Positions 1 to 9,768 are shown, counted from the first letter of the stretch. The stretch: 64,000 nucleotides of DNA from Halovivax ruber XH-70 (GCF_000328525.1 NC_019964.1:1116001-1180000); one strand, 5' to 3'. Numbers and translations: made by a program. Notes: generated from the sequence alone by a model not told the origin.

Positions 1-703
1 CGTCCATCGCGATCGCCAGGTCCGGATCGACGTCGACACCGAGTGCCCGTGCGCCGCGGAGGCCGACCTCCTCCTGGACGGTCGCACAGAAGTGGATCGT
101 GGCGTCGGGGTCTTCGATCGCTGCGGCCGTCTGAAGCATGGCGTAGAGACAGATCCGGTCGTCCATCGCCTTCCCGGTGAGCAACTCGCCGACGGTCTCC
201 GTCGATTGATCCATCGTGACGAGGTCGCCGACTGCGACGCGATCTTCGACGTCTTCGGCGGGGAGTCCGAGATCGATGTAGACGTCGTCGACGTCCGGGG
301 TGGCCTCGCGCTCCTCGGCGTCCATCGTGTGCGGTGGTGGTGAGCCGATGACGCCCGGAAGGTCGCCGTCTTCGGTGTGGACCGTCACGCGCTGGGCTTT
401 GAGAACACGAGGGTCCCAGCCGCCCAGGGGATCGAGTTCGAGAAATCCACTGCCATCCTCGTCACTCTCGATGTGGCTGACCATGAACCCGATCTCGTCC
501 ATGTGGGCCGCGACGGCGACCTCGTGGTCGCCCGAACCGTCGATCGTGCCGACGACGTTTCCCATCGCGTCCGTTCGGACCCGGTCGACCGACTCGTCGA
601 ACGCATCCTGGACGAGTGTCCGTACGCGATCTTCGTAGCCAGGGACGCCGCTGGTCTCGGTGAGCTCGGTGATCATCGCCTCGTCGAGAGAATGCGTTGG
701 CAT
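1..703 (-). CDS. M42 family metallo-aminopeptidase, C-terminus cut by window edge
   Basis: The visible 234 residues are the N-terminal part of an M42 (glutamyl aminopeptidase/tetrahedral aminopeptidase) enzyme that trims peptides in the cytoplasm using two metal ions. AHMDEIG (about residues 66-72) carries the first metal His and Asp, GKAMDDR (177-183) carries the bridging Asp, and VQEEVGLRGA (209-218) carries the catalytic Glu pair. The start is ATG at 703 (protein begins MPTHSLDEAM). The remaining part with the last metal ligand lies outside the window. A peptidase beside a peptide-type ABC transporter suggests use of imported peptides, which is inference. Older annotations may call this family endoglucanase or cellulase M, which is a historical misnomer. 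Confidence 0.9.
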   Translation of the reverse strand, partial: MPTHSLDEAMITELTETSGVPGYEDRVRTLVQDAFDESVDRVRTDAMGNVVGTIDGSGDHEVAVAAHMDEIGFMVSHIESDEDGSGFLELDPLGGWDPRVLKAQRVTVHTEDGDLPGVIGSPPPHTMDAEEREATPDVDDVYIDLGLPAEDVEDRVAVGDLVTMDQSTETVGELLTGKAMDDRICLYAMLQTAAAIEDPDATIHFCATVQEEVGLRGARALGVDVDPDLAIAMD

Positions 704-772
704 GTACTCGCTAGTCGGCTGCCCGGGTAAAAAGACGCGGTGTACCGGCAGTTCGGGCGGTCCGGGAGCCGA

Positions 773-1306
773 TTACTCGGCTACGCCGGGCTCTTCCGGC
801 TCGCCGATCAGGGGGCCGTACGTCTCGTGCTCGAAGCTTCCAACGACAGTTCCGTTAATCTTCTGCACGTGTGTGTAGAGGACACCTTCTTCGTTGGCAT
901 CGCTAATCATCCCGTCTGCGTACATTCTGTTGTATCGGCCAGCGATGAGGACTGCGCGCTCGTTCACTGGATCGATCAACTCGGTAACGAGGTACAGGTA
1001 CGCTTCGATCGGACGCCCGTACACGAGATACTCGGTGAACGATTCCTCGTCGTAAAACTCCGCAAACGCGTCGGCATCACTATCTGGGACGATATGACAA
1101 ATGCCGAATTGCTCGTCCGCGTCACCGTCTCGGCTGACTGTATTCGTATGCCCTGCGCTCATAGTCAGGACCTCCCAGCCGTCGTCTCGGCGCTCTTGGG
1201 CGATTTGTTCCATCTCTTCGAGTTCCTGTTTCCAGGCTTCGGTCTCTGCAGCGGTTGCATCTTTCACCCGCTCGCTGTGTGGGTCTGCAGGTTGATTCTC
1301 GCTCAT
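773..1306 (-). CDS. Conserved haloarchaeal protein of unknown function
   Basis: A 177-residue acidic soluble protein that I do not recognise beyond its haloarchaeal character. It begins MSENQPADPH. An upstream in-frame ATG at 1327 would add seven residues, but MSENQP is the more typical start. The N-terminal 50 residues are charged and helical (KQELEEMEQIAQERRDD). The middle contains GWEVLTMSAGHTN, and the rest looks like a compact alpha/beta domain with no Cys cluster and no membrane segment. It lies 84 bases after the preceding membrane-protein gene and 69 before the M42 peptidase, all on the same strand, so it may be read through from the ABC operon. Confidence 0.7.
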   Translation of the reverse strand: MSENQPADPHSERVKDATAAETEAWKQELEEMEQIAQERRDDGWEVLTMSAGHTNTVSRDGDADEQFGICHIVPDSDADAFAEFYDEESFTEYLVYGRPIEAYLYLVTELIDPVNERAVLIAGRYNRMYADGMISDANEEGVLYTHVQKINGTVVGSFEHETYGPLIGEPEEPGVAE

Positions 1307-1390
1307 GAAACCCACTGGGAAGAGCATCCGGATAACTCTTTTCGAGAGAGCCCACGTCGACCTGTCCTGTTGAACGGAGTTTCCCGGTAA

Positions 1391-1828
1391 TTAGGCCACT
1401 CCGAGTGCCGTTTCTATGAAGAAGGAGACAGCCAGGGTTGCGACGGCGGCGAGAAACTGCTTTCCAGCCATCGAGACGCGCTCCGGTGGCGGTGGTCGTC
1501 TGACCCACCGTGCTGGCGGGATGGCGTTGGCGATTCGTTGCATTCGACCATCTGGCGCCACCGTTTCGACCGCTTCGTCGTACGAGTCAACCGGTTCGTC
1601 CTCCGATCCCCGCTGTGGCCAGAGTTGGGCCGTGGCAATGGCCAGCAAAATCCATCCTCCGAAAAAGAGGAAGAGTTTGGCTCTGACCAGGTCACCGCCG
1701 GTCAGGAGGGTGAACAAGAGCGCCACACAGGTGAGTGCCACTACGACGACGAACGCGTACGTACACGCGTAAATCCAGGCAGGGACGTGCTGGCGCAGCC
1801 ATTCTGCAACTGTATCCCGGGCTCCCAT
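1391..1828 (-). CDS. Small membrane protein at the end of the peptide ABC operon
   Basis: A 145-residue protein with three likely membrane helices: about residues 20-42, 50-66, and a C-terminal one (about 121-143, MAGKQFLAAVATLAVSFFIE). A proline- and arginine-rich hydrophilic loop (WVRRPPPPERV) lies between them. No known enzymatic motif is visible. It starts one base after the stop of the ATP-binding gene at 1830, so it is almost certainly co-transcribed and possibly translationally coupled with the transporter. It could be an accessory subunit, or simply a hitchhiking gene; the function is unknown. Confidence 0.75.
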   Translation of the reverse strand: MGARDTVAEWLRQHVPAWIYACTYAFVVVVALTCVALLFTLLTGGDLVRAKLFLFFGGWILLAIATAQLWPQRGSEDEPVDSYDEAVETVAPDGRMQRIANAIPPARWVRRPPPPERVSMAGKQFLAAVATLAVSFFIETALGVA

Positions 1829-1829
1829 A

Positions 1830-3221
1830 TCAGACGTCGCGGGCCTTGATCACTGCCTCGGGATCGTCGAACTCGGCTTTGTGTCTGTGACAGTAGCTCT
1901 GATGGTTCGGGCCGGATATCTCGGAGCCGGCCGTTCTTTCTCCCTGCGTCCCCTCGTCAGCGGCATCTTCCTCCTCGACGAAGTGCGGATCCTGCTGATC
2001 ACAGATGCTGCCGAAGACGGTCCCGTATCGCTCTAGTGCAGCGGCCTCTCCATCGGACTGGGCGAGATGCGCGATCTGATGGATCTCGGTCTCGACATCT
2101 GTTGGAAGGTCGAACTCGCCAAACAGCTCGTTCACCGTCTCTTCCATCGTTCCGAATCGCGTCTCCTTGCCGAGTCGCTCACGAATTCGCTCACGGACGG
2201 ATCGGTCAGCCCGCAGTCTCTCGCCGAGTACCTCTCGGAGTTGGACGATGCGGGTCCACAGGTTGGGGTCGAGATCGCTGAACTCCTCTGGTTTGATGGC
2301 CACCGGACAGCGGGTGCTGAATGGACAGCCAGACGGGGGATATCGCGGGTTCGGCGGGGTCCCGTGGAGCGTGATCCGGTCTCTCTCTGCGGTCGGATCG
2401 GGTTCAGGGATTGCCGACAACAGCGAGTGTGTGTATGGATTCGCCGGATCGGTGAACAACTCCTCCGTCGGCCCGATCTCCATGATGTTCCCGAGGTACA
2501 TCACCGCGACGCGGTCGCAGATGTGGCGGACGACGGAGAGGTCGTGAGCGATGAAGAGATAGGTGAGTCCAAACTCCTCCTGGAGATCTTCGAGGAGGTT
2601 GATAATCTCGGCCTGGACGGAGACGTCGAGTGCCGAGACGGGTTCGTCGAGGACGATGAAGTCCGGTTCGAGTGCGAGTGTTCGCGCGATCCCGATCCGC
2701 TGGCGCTGCCCGCCCGAGAACTGGTGCGGGTATCGGAAGTAGTGCTCGCGCTGGAGCCCGACGGTGTCGAGCAACTCTTTCACCTTCTGTCGACGTTCAC
2801 GCGGTGTCCCGATCTCGTGAACGTCGAGTGGCTCCCGGACGATCTCTCCGATCGTCATCCGATCGTTGAGGCTGGAGTCCGGGTCCTGAAACACCATCTG
2901 GGCGTTCTTCCGCCACTGGTGGAGTTCGTCGCGGCTGAGCGTCGTGATGTCCTTTCCATCGAAGCGGATCTCTCCACCGGTTGCCTCTTCGAGCTGGATC
3001 AGTGTCCGACCGAGTGTCGTCTTTCCACACCCGGACTCACCGACCAGGCCGAGCGTCTCACCTTGCTGGATGTCGAACGTGACACCGTCGACGGCTTTGA
3101 CGGGCGTCCCACCGAACAGACTGTTGCCCTCGTAGTAGGTCTTCAGCTCGTCGACTTCGATCATCGTCTCTGCTGTCTGGGGCGTCCGAGTGGAATCAGA
3201 CGATACGACGTTTTGACTCAT
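1830..3221 (-). CDS. dppF: Peptide-type ABC transporter ATP-binding protein, DppF/OppF class
   Basis: One of two ATPases that power the peptide/nickel-type (PepT family) importer on the inner face of the membrane. Walker A is GESGCGKTT (61-69), the Q loop is in FQDPDSSLN (111-119), the signature is FSGGQRQR (168-175), Walker B is FIVLDEP (188-194) and the H-loop His is near 226. The C-terminal oligopeptide-transporter Cys motif is present (GCPFSTRCP, 298-306) but it is split: a further 130 residues follow before a last Cys-containing stretch ([10 protein letters not shown]). This makes the protein 463 residues, longer than typical DppF. It overlaps the preceding ATPase gene by four bases. Confidence 0.93.
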   Translation of the reverse strand: MSQNVVSSDSTRTPQTAETMIEVDELKTYYEGNSLFGGTPVKAVDGVTFDIQQGETLGLVGESGCGKTTLGRTLIQLEEATGGEIRFDGKDITTLSRDELHQWRKNAQMVFQDPDSSLNDRMTIGEIVREPLDVHEIGTPRERRQKVKELLDTVGLQREHYFRYPHQFSGGQRQRIGIARTLALEPDFIVLDEPVSALDVSVQAEIINLLEDLQEEFGLTYLFIAHDLSVVRHICDRVAVMYLGNIMEIGPTEELFTDPANPYTHSLLSAIPEPDPTAERDRITLHGTPPNPRYPPSGCPFSTRCPVAIKPEEFSDLDPNLWTRIVQLREVLGERLRADRSVRERIRERLGKETRFGTMEETVNELFGEFDLPTDVETEIHQIAHLAQSDGEAAALERYGTVFGSICDQQDPHFVEEEDAADEGTQGERTAGSEISGPNHQSYCHRHKAEFDDPEAVIKARDV

Positions 3222-4594
3222 TCGTCACCACCTGTTGACTGTGATTTTGGAACCTGTGTGGCATATCCTTGCTCTTGATGCTGCTCAACGGCGGCCACCG
3301 TCGACTTGTCTTCGGGATACAGCAGGCACGCGGCTTTGTGGTCGTCCGCGTTCGCGTTCACCGGGACTGGCTCCGGGTGGACTGCCGAGCACTCGTCGAA
3401 CGATTTGGGGCAACGTGGTTCGAACCGGCAGTACGTCGCCTTCTCGTTCGGTGTCGGAACAGTGCCATCGATCGTCGCCAGTCGATCTCCTTGCTGTTGG
3501 CCAGGGATCGACCGAAGGAGCCCATTCGTGTATGGATGCTTCGGGTTCTTGAAGAGTTCTGTGACAGTAGCCGATTCGACAACTTCACCGGCGTACATGA
3601 CGTTGACTCGATCCGTGATCTCCGCGATCACGCCCATGTCGTGGGTGATGAACATGATCCCGACGTCCCGTTCGTTCTGAATCTCTTCCAGTAACTCGAG
3701 AATCTGCGCCTGGATCGTGACGTCGAGCGCCGTCGTTGGCTCGTCACAGATGAGCATGTCGGGCTCGCAGGCCAGCGCCATGGCGATCACCGCACGCTGG
3801 CGCATCCCACCGGAGAACTGGTGTGGGTACTCGGTTACGCGTCGGCGCGCGTCGGGAATTCCGACAGCCTCGAGCAGATCGGCTGCCTCCTGAGTCGCTT
3901 CTTCGCCTTTCAGGCCCTGGTGGAGTGCCAGTGCTTCCTTGATCTGGTTGCCGACCGTGTAAACAGGGTTGAGGCTGGTCAGGGGGTCCTGGAATATCAT
4001 GGCGATACGCCCACCGCGAATGAGGCGCTGGGACTCCCCCGAGAGGTTGGTGAGTTCGATGAAGCCGTCGGTGATCTGTTCGGGGACGGCTGGATCACCG
4101 CCGGTCACGAACACGAAGTCGTCGTCGGATACTCGGTCGAACGGCTCCGTAAAGCCGGCTGCAACGATCACTTCGATGGGAACGTCTTCGGCCTGATCGT
4201 ACCCCAGCTCTGCCGGTCCGACATCGACCGAGGGGTGATCGAGAATCTCTCCCGAATCGTACTGTGACTCGTATGCCCCGATGTCGACGGTATGTTCGGG
4301 GAACCGTTCTGCATACTCCTGAACGGCATCCAGGTGATTGAATCTGATCGAACTCCCCGGGAGGACACGACCCGGTGAGTCGACGAGCCCCATGATCGAG
4401 CGTGCCGTCACACTTTTTCCTGAGCCCGACTCGCCGACGATACCAACCGTTTCCCCCGGGTGGATGTCGAACGAGATGCCGTCGACCGCGCGAATCGTCT
4501 CTTTCTCGGTGAAAAACGCCGTCTGCAGGTTACTCACCGAGATGATCGGTTCCGCCCTGGTTTTCGATTTGCCGACTGTAGATTGCATAGACAT
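3218..4594 (-). CDS. dppD: Peptide-type ABC transporter ATP-binding protein, DppD/OppD class, with insertion
   Basis: Second ATPase of the importer, 458 residues. Walker A is GESGSGKS (54-61), the Q loop is [10 protein letters not shown] (201-210), the signature is FSGGMRQR (260-267) and Walker B is [11 protein letters not shown] (281-291). A C-terminal oligopeptide motif CRFEPRCP is present. The distance from Walker A to the Q loop is about 140 residues; in family members I know it is nearer 50-60. About 80-90 extra acidic residues therefore sit inside the nucleotide-binding domain (about 85-175). The gene shares one base with the permease stop codon (TAATG) and overlaps the next ATPase by four bases. 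Confidence 0.93.
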   Translation of the reverse strand: MSMQSTVGKSKTRAEPIISVSNLQTAFFTEKETIRAVDGISFDIHPGETVGIVGESGSGKSVTARSIMGLVDSPGRVLPGSSIRFNHLDAVQEYAERFPEHTVDIGAYESQYDSGEILDHPSVDVGPAELGYDQAEDVPIEVIVAAGFTEPFDRVSDDDFVFVTGGDPAVPEQITDGFIELTNLSGESQRLIRGGRIAMIFQDPLTSLNPVYTVGNQIKEALALHQGLKGEEATQEAADLLEAVGIPDARRRVTEYPHQFSGGMRQRAVIAMALACEPDMLICDEPTTALDVTIQAQILELLEEIQNERDVGIMFITHDMGVIAEITDRVNVMYAGEVVESATVTELFKNPKHPYTNGLLRSIPGQQQGDRLATIDGTVPTPNEKATYCRFEPRCPKSFDECSAVHPEPVPVNANADDHKAACLLYPEDKSTVAAVEQHQEQGYATQVPKSQSTGGDE

Positions 4595-6330
4595 TATCCA
4601 CCACCTCCTGCAGCCGCACCACCATCACCGCCAACGTCTGCTTCGGGATCGATTGCATCCCGAATCCCGTCGCCCAGTGCGTTGAACGCGGTGACGACGA
4701 GGACGATCATGATCCCCGAAACCGTCGCGATGTGCCACGACGGTCCCGAGACGTACTGACGTCCGTCTGCGATGAGTCGCCCCCACTCGGGGGTCGGTGG
4801 ATTGATCCCGAGACCGAGGAACGAGAGAGCCGACGTGGCGATGATGACGCCACCGACGATCAGCGACGCGTAGATCATGATATAGCCGGCGATGTAGGGT
4901 GCCATGTGCTTTCGCATGGTTTTCAACGGCGTCTGGCCGTAACTCTTCGCGGCGTCGACCCACTCCTCTTCGGACACCTGTAGCGACGGGCCACGAATCG
5001 AGCGCCAGAGTCCTGGCCAGTACGCGAAGGCGAAGATGAGGGCCAGTAACAGCCCACCGTCCATCGGTTCCGCCAACCAGTGATCACCCTCGTTGAAGAT
5101 CACCGAGAGCATCATCACGAGCAGGAACAACGGGATGGAGATGATCGTGTCGCTGGCGATCACCGTGATGACGTCGGCGACTCCCTTGTAGTAGGCCGTT
5201 ACGAGGGAGAGTAGCACCGCGATCAAGCCACCGAGGCCAATCGCGAGGACCCCGATGATGAGGGAGGTTTGCGCGCCATACGCGAGGTGTGTCATGAGAT
5301 TCTGGCCGTGTGGTGTCGTTCCGAATGGTTGCCAGCGACCGTAATCGTCGTAACTCCAGATTCCGACGTTCTCGTTCCCGCGGGACTGACTGTCCAGATT
5401 TGCCACCCCATGGGTAACCGTCTCGAGTGTCCCGTCGTCTCCCAAGTAGGTTACCTCGTGTTCGTACGTCGAGTAGATGTTCGCCTCGGCGGTGACGGGA
5501 CTGATTGTGGGTGCCCAGACCGCGAGCACCAGGAACATGATGACGACCACGAGTCCGAAGAGTCCCCACGTGTGGTTACGGAATCGTCGGAGGGTGTCGT
5601 CACGGGGGGTCCAATCTGCCGCACGGTAGTGGTCGCGGAAGACGTTGTACCCCTTCCAGAGCCACCCCAAGAAGGCAAACGCATAGGCGTATACGACGCC
5701 GACCCGAATCATCCAGGCCAGCTTGGGTTCGAGTCCGAGGAATGTCCCTTCCCATCCGCTCCCATCGGGTGATCGATAGCCCTGATTGGAGATGAGTTCT
5801 CGGTCCGTGAGTGAGGGGAGTTCCGTAAGCGAATCAAGAATGGAGCTCCAGAGGCTGAGTTCGTTCGAGAGGAGCGCGCCGATCGGGGTGAACGCGAGAA
5901 TGCCCGCGATGGCGGCGAGGATGCCGGTGGCGACGGCCCGATCGAGATAGATGCTTCCACGTCGTGTGACGTCGAGGTCGAATCGCTCTGCGACGTGCCA
6001 GGGGAGAATGTACCCACTGACGAATATCGAGGCGACGAACAACAACCCGATAGCCACCAGGTCGTGGACCACAAACGAGATAGCGCCGCCGCCAACGTTC
6101 CCCCCGATCCAGTCGGGGACCATCAGGGCGATATCCAGAACGAATGCGAAGACGCCGCCGATCGCAGAAATCCCCGCGATAACCTTCGGGAACTCGAGCA
6201 GGATCAGGAGCGCCAGCCCGGCGAACCAGATGGTCGCGGGTCGTGGGTTTTGGCGTATCCGCTCTCGAAGCGTCGTATCCTCTTCCCTCGTCGATGCGTT
6301 TGCGGCCGTATTGTCAGTTTGTACACTCAT
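4594..6330 (-). CDS. dppC: Peptide-type ABC transporter permease, DppC/OppC class, with long N-terminal extension
   Basis: Inner-membrane permease subunit, 578 residues where the family is usually about 300. The C-terminal half is a normal BPD_transp_1 domain with the ATPase-contacting EAA-type loop (EEWVDAAKSYGQTPLKTMRK) and roughly six membrane helices. The first 250 residues add about five more hydrophobic segments, for example near 33-55, 100-125 and 135-160, then a hydrophilic stretch before the canonical N-terminal helix (LFGLVVVIMFLVLAVW). It overlaps dppB by four bases. The C-terminus is a glycine-rich tail (GGDGGAAAGGGG). Confidence 0.92.
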   Translation of the reverse strand: MSVQTDNTAANASTREEDTTLRERIRQNPRPATIWFAGLALLILLEFPKVIAGISAIGGVFAFVLDIALMVPDWIGGNVGGGAISFVVHDLVAIGLLFVASIFVSGYILPWHVAERFDLDVTRRGSIYLDRAVATGILAAIAGILAFTPIGALLSNELSLWSSILDSLTELPSLTDRELISNQGYRSPDGSGWEGTFLGLEPKLAWMIRVGVVYAYAFAFLGWLWKGYNVFRDHYRAADWTPRDDTLRRFRNHTWGLFGLVVVIMFLVLAVWAPTISPVTAEANIYSTYEHEVTYLGDDGTLETVTHGVANLDSQSRGNENVGIWSYDDYGRWQPFGTTPHGQNLMTHLAYGAQTSLIIGVLAIGLGGLIAVLLSLVTAYYKGVADVITVIASDTIISIPLFLLVMMLSVIFNEGDHWLAEPMDGGLLLALIFAFAYWPGLWRSIRGPSLQVSEEEWVDAAKSYGQTPLKTMRKHMAPYIAGYIMIYASLIVGGVIIATSALSFLGLGINPPTPEWGRLIADGRQYVSGPSWHIATVSGIMIVLVVTAFNALGDGIRDAIDPEADVGGDGGAAAGGGG

Positions 6331-7391
6331 CGTTCGTACCCCACGCGCGGATCAATGATCGTGTAGAGGAAGTCCTGGAACACGTTTAGTCCGATGATGA
6401 TCACCGTGTAGAAGAACAACAGCCCGCCCGCAAGCGGGAGGTCTCCCTGTGTCATCGCACGGAAGAAGATGTTACCCAGTCCGTTGATGTTGAAGATATA
6501 CTCGATGATGACTGATCCACCGATCAACACGTATGCTTCGCTCGTGATGACTGGGACGAGTGGAATCAGTGCGTTTCTGAAGATGTGTTTCCAGACGATT
6601 GTCCGTTCCTTGAGCCCCTTGGCGCGGGCTGTTTCGACGTAGTTCGAGTTGATGTTCTCGAGGACGGCCGTCCGGCCAATTCGTGCCTCAGCCGCCATCG
6701 AAGCGGACCCGAGGACGAGCGCGGCCGGAAGGATGAACTTGATATCGACCATTATCGCCCCCCAGTTGATTGCCATTGGAGAGGGGAGCACGCCGAATAT
6801 CTGTGCCCCACCTTCCGCGATGAAATTGAGGTCGGGCGTTCCCGTCATACTCTGCAGTTCTGGGCCGAACGTATACCAGTCGAAGCCCAGCCACCCACCA
6901 CCGTGTGTCTGCCGGAGGACCGCGACGATCATGATTGCGAGCCAGAAGTTTGGCATCGACTGCCAGAGGATCGCGCTGATCGTCGCGAAGTAGTCACCTT
7001 TCGTGTTCGGGTTGAGTCCGGAATAGAGTCCGAGCGGAATCCCGATGAAGAGCGGCAGGAGGACCGCCCAGAATCCGAGCCAGAGCGTCGGTGGGCCCGA
7101 CACGACGATAATGTCCGTGACGGTTTGCCCTGGCCTGACGACCCACGATTGGCCGAGGTCCATCGACAGGAAGCTACCGATGAATTCGGTATATTGCTCC
7201 CAGAGTGGGTCAGTGAGCCCGAGATTTTCTCGCATTCGTTGGGCGTCTGCGCCGGTTGCTTCCGGTCCGAGTCGAGCGGCAACGGGGTCGATCGGTCCCA
7301 TTCGAAGCATGACGAAGATGAACGTCAACACGAGGAATACGACCGGAACTGACAACAGTAACCGCTTGAGGAAGTAGCTCCAGCGGCTCAT
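6327..7391 (-). CDS. dppB: Peptide-type ABC transporter permease, DppB/OppB class
   Basis: First permease of the importer, 354 residues, a normal family length. It starts MSRWSYFLKRLLLS with a positively charged edge before the first membrane helix, followed by the periplasm-facing N-terminal domain typical of DppB (PIDPVAARLGPEATGADAQR). The EAA loop is ETARAKGLKERTIVWKHIFR near the C-terminal third. It is the first gene of a tight run dppB-dppC-dppD-dppF with one- or four-base overlaps. The binding-protein gene lies 297 bases upstream, so dppB could have its own promoter. Confidence 0.94.
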   Translation of the reverse strand: MSRWSYFLKRLLLSVPVVFLVLTFIFVMLRMGPIDPVAARLGPEATGADAQRMRENLGLTDPLWEQYTEFIGSFLSMDLGQSWVVRPGQTVTDIIVVSGPPTLWLGFWAVLLPLFIGIPLGLYSGLNPNTKGDYFATISAILWQSMPNFWLAIMIVAVLRQTHGGGWLGFDWYTFGPELQSMTGTPDLNFIAEGGAQIFGVLPSPMAINWGAIMVDIKFILPAALVLGSASMAAEARIGRTAVLENINSNYVETARAKGLKERTIVWKHIFRNALIPLVPVITSEAYVLIGGSVIIEYIFNINGLGNIFFRAMTQGDLPLAGGLLFFYTVIIIGLNVFQDFLYTIIDPRVGYER

Positions 7392-7688
7392 CGTTGCTCA
7401 CCTGGTAATCGGAGAGGCGTGCCCTGTCCTTTGTACATTCGTCTCACTTCGCTACTTCGATGCAATCGTTGTAAACGTTCTGTTATCGCTTCCCACAACC
7501 CGCGGTTGGCTGGTGATATGACGCCGAACTCCTGATCTCTTTTAGAGATTACTGTATGCTATTTCATTTTCGTCGCTTGGTCAGTTCGCGGTGACGAGGT
7601 CGGAGAAGTAGACGATTGTAGTAGCTACCGCTCAGCGCAGTTCGCCACAAATACTGCAAAAAACGGGTCGTCGACGATGCGACTGTCG
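7392..7688. other. Intergenic region between binding-protein gene and dppB
   Basis: This 297-base stretch contains no convincing ORF. Its right end holds an oligo-T tract on the minus strand just after the binding-protein stop, a likely terminator. In the middle is a short perfect inverted repeat, ATCTCT-TTT-AGAGAT at 7535-7549, which also supplies an AT-rich TATA-like element (CTAAAAG on the minus strand). This fits a second promoter for the permease/ATPase genes. The region is visibly more AT-rich than the flanking genes. Confidence 0.55.
7656..7667 (-). terminator. Oligo-T terminator after binding-protein gene
   Basis: On the minus strand the sequence CCCGTTTTTTGC begins about 22 bases after the stop codon of the binding-protein gene. 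A run of six T after a GC-rich stretch is the usual archaeal termination signal. It would uncouple high-level expression of the binding protein from the permease genes. Confidence 0.5.
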
Positions 7689-9572
7689 TTACGCTTCGTC
7701 CTCGAGGTTGGTCTGCCAGTCGAGGTAGTATCCGTTGTTGTCACCGGGCATGCCGGAGGTGTCGGTGTTCTTCGGCTCGAATCCGAAGTGACCGTACGAC
7801 GCGGACGGCCAACTCCAGGCCCAGCCGAGCGAGTACATCTGCAGGTCGCCGTCCTCACCCCGCGACTGAAGCGTACTGAACTGGGTCTCTTCGAGGGTCA
7901 TCTCGACGCCCAGTCCAGAGAGCTTCTCGTTGATGTTCTGTGCCATGTCCTGGAAGAGCTGGCTCTCGTAGGTCGTGCAGGTGACCTGGAACGGATCGTC
8001 TTCGGTGAAGCCTGCCGCTTCGAGTACCGAACCCGCACTGTCTCGGTCGGTCTCGTTGGGACCAAAGGCCCAACCAGAGACGTAGTCTTCGTAGCCGTCC
8101 GCTCCCGTCGGCCAGATGCTGGGTGGTGTAAAGCTGAAGGCTTCGAAGCCACGCCCGTCGAGGAAGTTGTTGACGAGTTCTTCGTGATCCGTCACGTAGG
8201 CGATCGCCTGTCGGACTTCCACAGGGACGTTCTGGGCGTTGTACGCGAAGTAGTATACGCCCAGTCCGGCGAAACTGAGGTAATTAACTTCTTCGCCGTT
8301 TTCGACCGGGCCGTACGTACCGACTTCACGACCTCTGTCGTCCGTCCCCTCGACGTCGATGAGTGACGGATCGTACTGCGCCTGTGGGACGCCGATAATG
8401 TCGGCGTTCTGCTCCATCGAGTACGTCCAGATCGCCGTATCGTCTTCGATGATCTCCCAGTGGACGGAATCGAGTGCCGGGGCACCGTCGTGATAGTTGT
8501 CGAACGCCGTCAGACGGACGTCCTCCCCAACGGTGAAGTAATCGAGCTCGAAGGGGCCGGTCCCGTTCGCGTACGATTGGGTGAATTCTTCGTGACTGAC
8601 TTCGCCGTCGTAGCCCTCGATGTCACCAACGGTCCCTTCGGGAACGATCCCGAAGCCACCGTACGAGAGGATGTCGAGGACGGCCGGGTTCGGTTCGCGG
8701 ATGGTGAACTCGAACGTGTAGTCGTCGACGACTTCCATCTCGAGTCCGTCGGGAACCGGATCGTACGCTCCCTCTTCCTCTTCGTCGGAGGCTTCGTATG
8801 CCATCCCGAGGCCGGCTGGAGCGTCGAGCACGAAGCTCGCCCGGACGCTGTTACCGGACTCGGCAAGCCGACGCATCGAGTAGTAGACGTCGTCCGCTGT
8901 CAGTTCCGTTCCGTCGTGGAACTGAACCCCCTGTTTGAGGGTGAACGTCCAGGTCAGGTCGTCCTCGGAGGTTTCGTAGCCCTCGACGAGTTTGTCTTCG
9001 AGTTCTGGGACGCCGTCTGGGAAGTGCGTCAGTGTCTCGTAAATATTGACCTGAACCTCACTCGAGGCCGTATCGTCCGACATCACTGGGTCGAGCGTGT
9101 CGAACGTCGCATTGATCAGGGAGAGTTCGGTATCGCCTTCGACGTTCGTATTGTGGTGTTGCTGGAAGTGGCCACCGAGGGGACCGATCTTTGGCACGTC
9201 GACGTAGTCGTACCAGAACCGCTCTTCCTTGGGGTGGAAGAGCGGGATCATGATCTGCGAATCCCGCACGGCCTCTTCGATCTCGACGTAGGATTCGTTC
9301 CGGATGTCGGCTCCCTCAGGTCCGGCGTTGTCGACGACCGTGTTCCATGCGGCCTGTGCTTTGTCTGCGTGGGTGGCGTAATCGTCCGGCGCGCCGACGA
9401 AGGCGTCACTGTCGCCGTCGTTGCCATCGTTACCGCCGTCTTCGTCGTCCTCTTCGTCGTCTCCCAACAGCGCAGAACAGCCGGCCAGGCCGACTGTTGC
9501 ACTCCCTCCCATGAGGGCGAGCATCTTCCGTCGCTTGCTATCCACGTTCTGCCGATCAGCAGTATCGGGCAT
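7689..9572 (-). CDS. ABC transporter substrate-binding lipoprotein, SBP_bac_5 family
   Basis: Extracellular solute-binding lipoprotein of 627 residues that feeds the adjacent peptide-type importer. The N-terminus has a Tat-type signal (SKRRKMLALMGG, then a hydrophobic stretch) ending in a lipobox LAGC, followed by a very acidic Gly/Asp linker (DDEEDDEDGGNDG). The mature part is a family 5 binding protein (for example ETLTHFPDGVPELEDKLVEG and FTLKQGVQFHDGTELTADD). I chose ATG 9572 because a TATA element lies 29 bases upstream, which fits a leaderless mRNA; an in-frame start at 9638 would add 22 residues. The substrate is not determined by sequence; peptides are most likely. Confidence 0.92.
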   Translation of the reverse strand: MPDTADRQNVDSKRRKMLALMGGSATVGLAGCSALLGDDEEDDEDGGNDGNDGDSDAFVGAPDDYATHADKAQAAWNTVVDNAGPEGADIRNESYVEIEEAVRDSQIMIPLFHPKEERFWYDYVDVPKIGPLGGHFQQHHNTNVEGDTELSLINATFDTLDPVMSDDTASSEVQVNIYETLTHFPDGVPELEDKLVEGYETSEDDLTWTFTLKQGVQFHDGTELTADDVYYSMRRLAESGNSVRASFVLDAPAGLGMAYEASDEEEEGAYDPVPDGLEMEVVDDYTFEFTIREPNPAVLDILSYGGFGIVPEGTVGDIEGYDGEVSHEEFTQSYANGTGPFELDYFTVGEDVRLTAFDNYHDGAPALDSVHWEIIEDDTAIWTYSMEQNADIIGVPQAQYDPSLIDVEGTDDRGREVGTYGPVENGEEVNYLSFAGLGVYYFAYNAQNVPVEVRQAIAYVTDHEELVNNFLDGRGFEAFSFTPPSIWPTGADGYEDYVSGWAFGPNETDRDSAGSVLEAAGFTEDDPFQVTCTTYESQLFQDMAQNINEKLSGLGVEMTLEETQFSTLQSRGEDGDLQMYSLGWAWSWPSASYGHFGFEPKNTDTSGMPGDNNGYYLDWQTNLEDEA

Positions 9573-9597
9573 GAGAGTGGCATTGTCACACGGTTCG

Positions 9598-9604
9598 TAT
9601 ATAT
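9598..9604 (-). promoter_or_regulatory. TATA element of the binding-protein gene
   Basis: The minus strand reads ATATATA within CGGTAGATATATACG, centred 29 bases before the ATG at 9572. This spacing predicts transcription starting at or next to the start codon, as in leaderless haloarchaeal mRNAs. Confidence 0.6.
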
Positions 9605-9701
9605 CTACCGAACACTTTTGGACAGGGGTTATAGTCATTTGTAATGGAAATCGATGTAGTTAGCCTCGATGGGCCCGGTTGCAGGCAGCGGTAGTGAGAC
9701 T

Positions 9702-9768
9702 CTTTCATGCCTGAAAGCGCGTCACGGTAAGTACCCAACGTGGGTCGCTGGCACCCTGTGGCAGGGTG
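9702..9768. promoter_or_regulatory. Three consecutive perfect inverted repeats upstream of the thiolase gene
   Basis: Three short perfect inverted repeats follow each other: CTTTCA-TGCC-TGAAAG (9702-9717), ACCCA-ACG-TGGGT (9733-9745) and CACCCTG-TGG-CAGGGTG (9752-9768). They lie in the divergent region between the ABC binding-protein gene and the thiolase gene, ending about 34 bases upstream of the thiolase TATA element. They could be regulator-binding sites, or hairpins in an upstream transcript; neither is shown. Confidence 0.45.
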
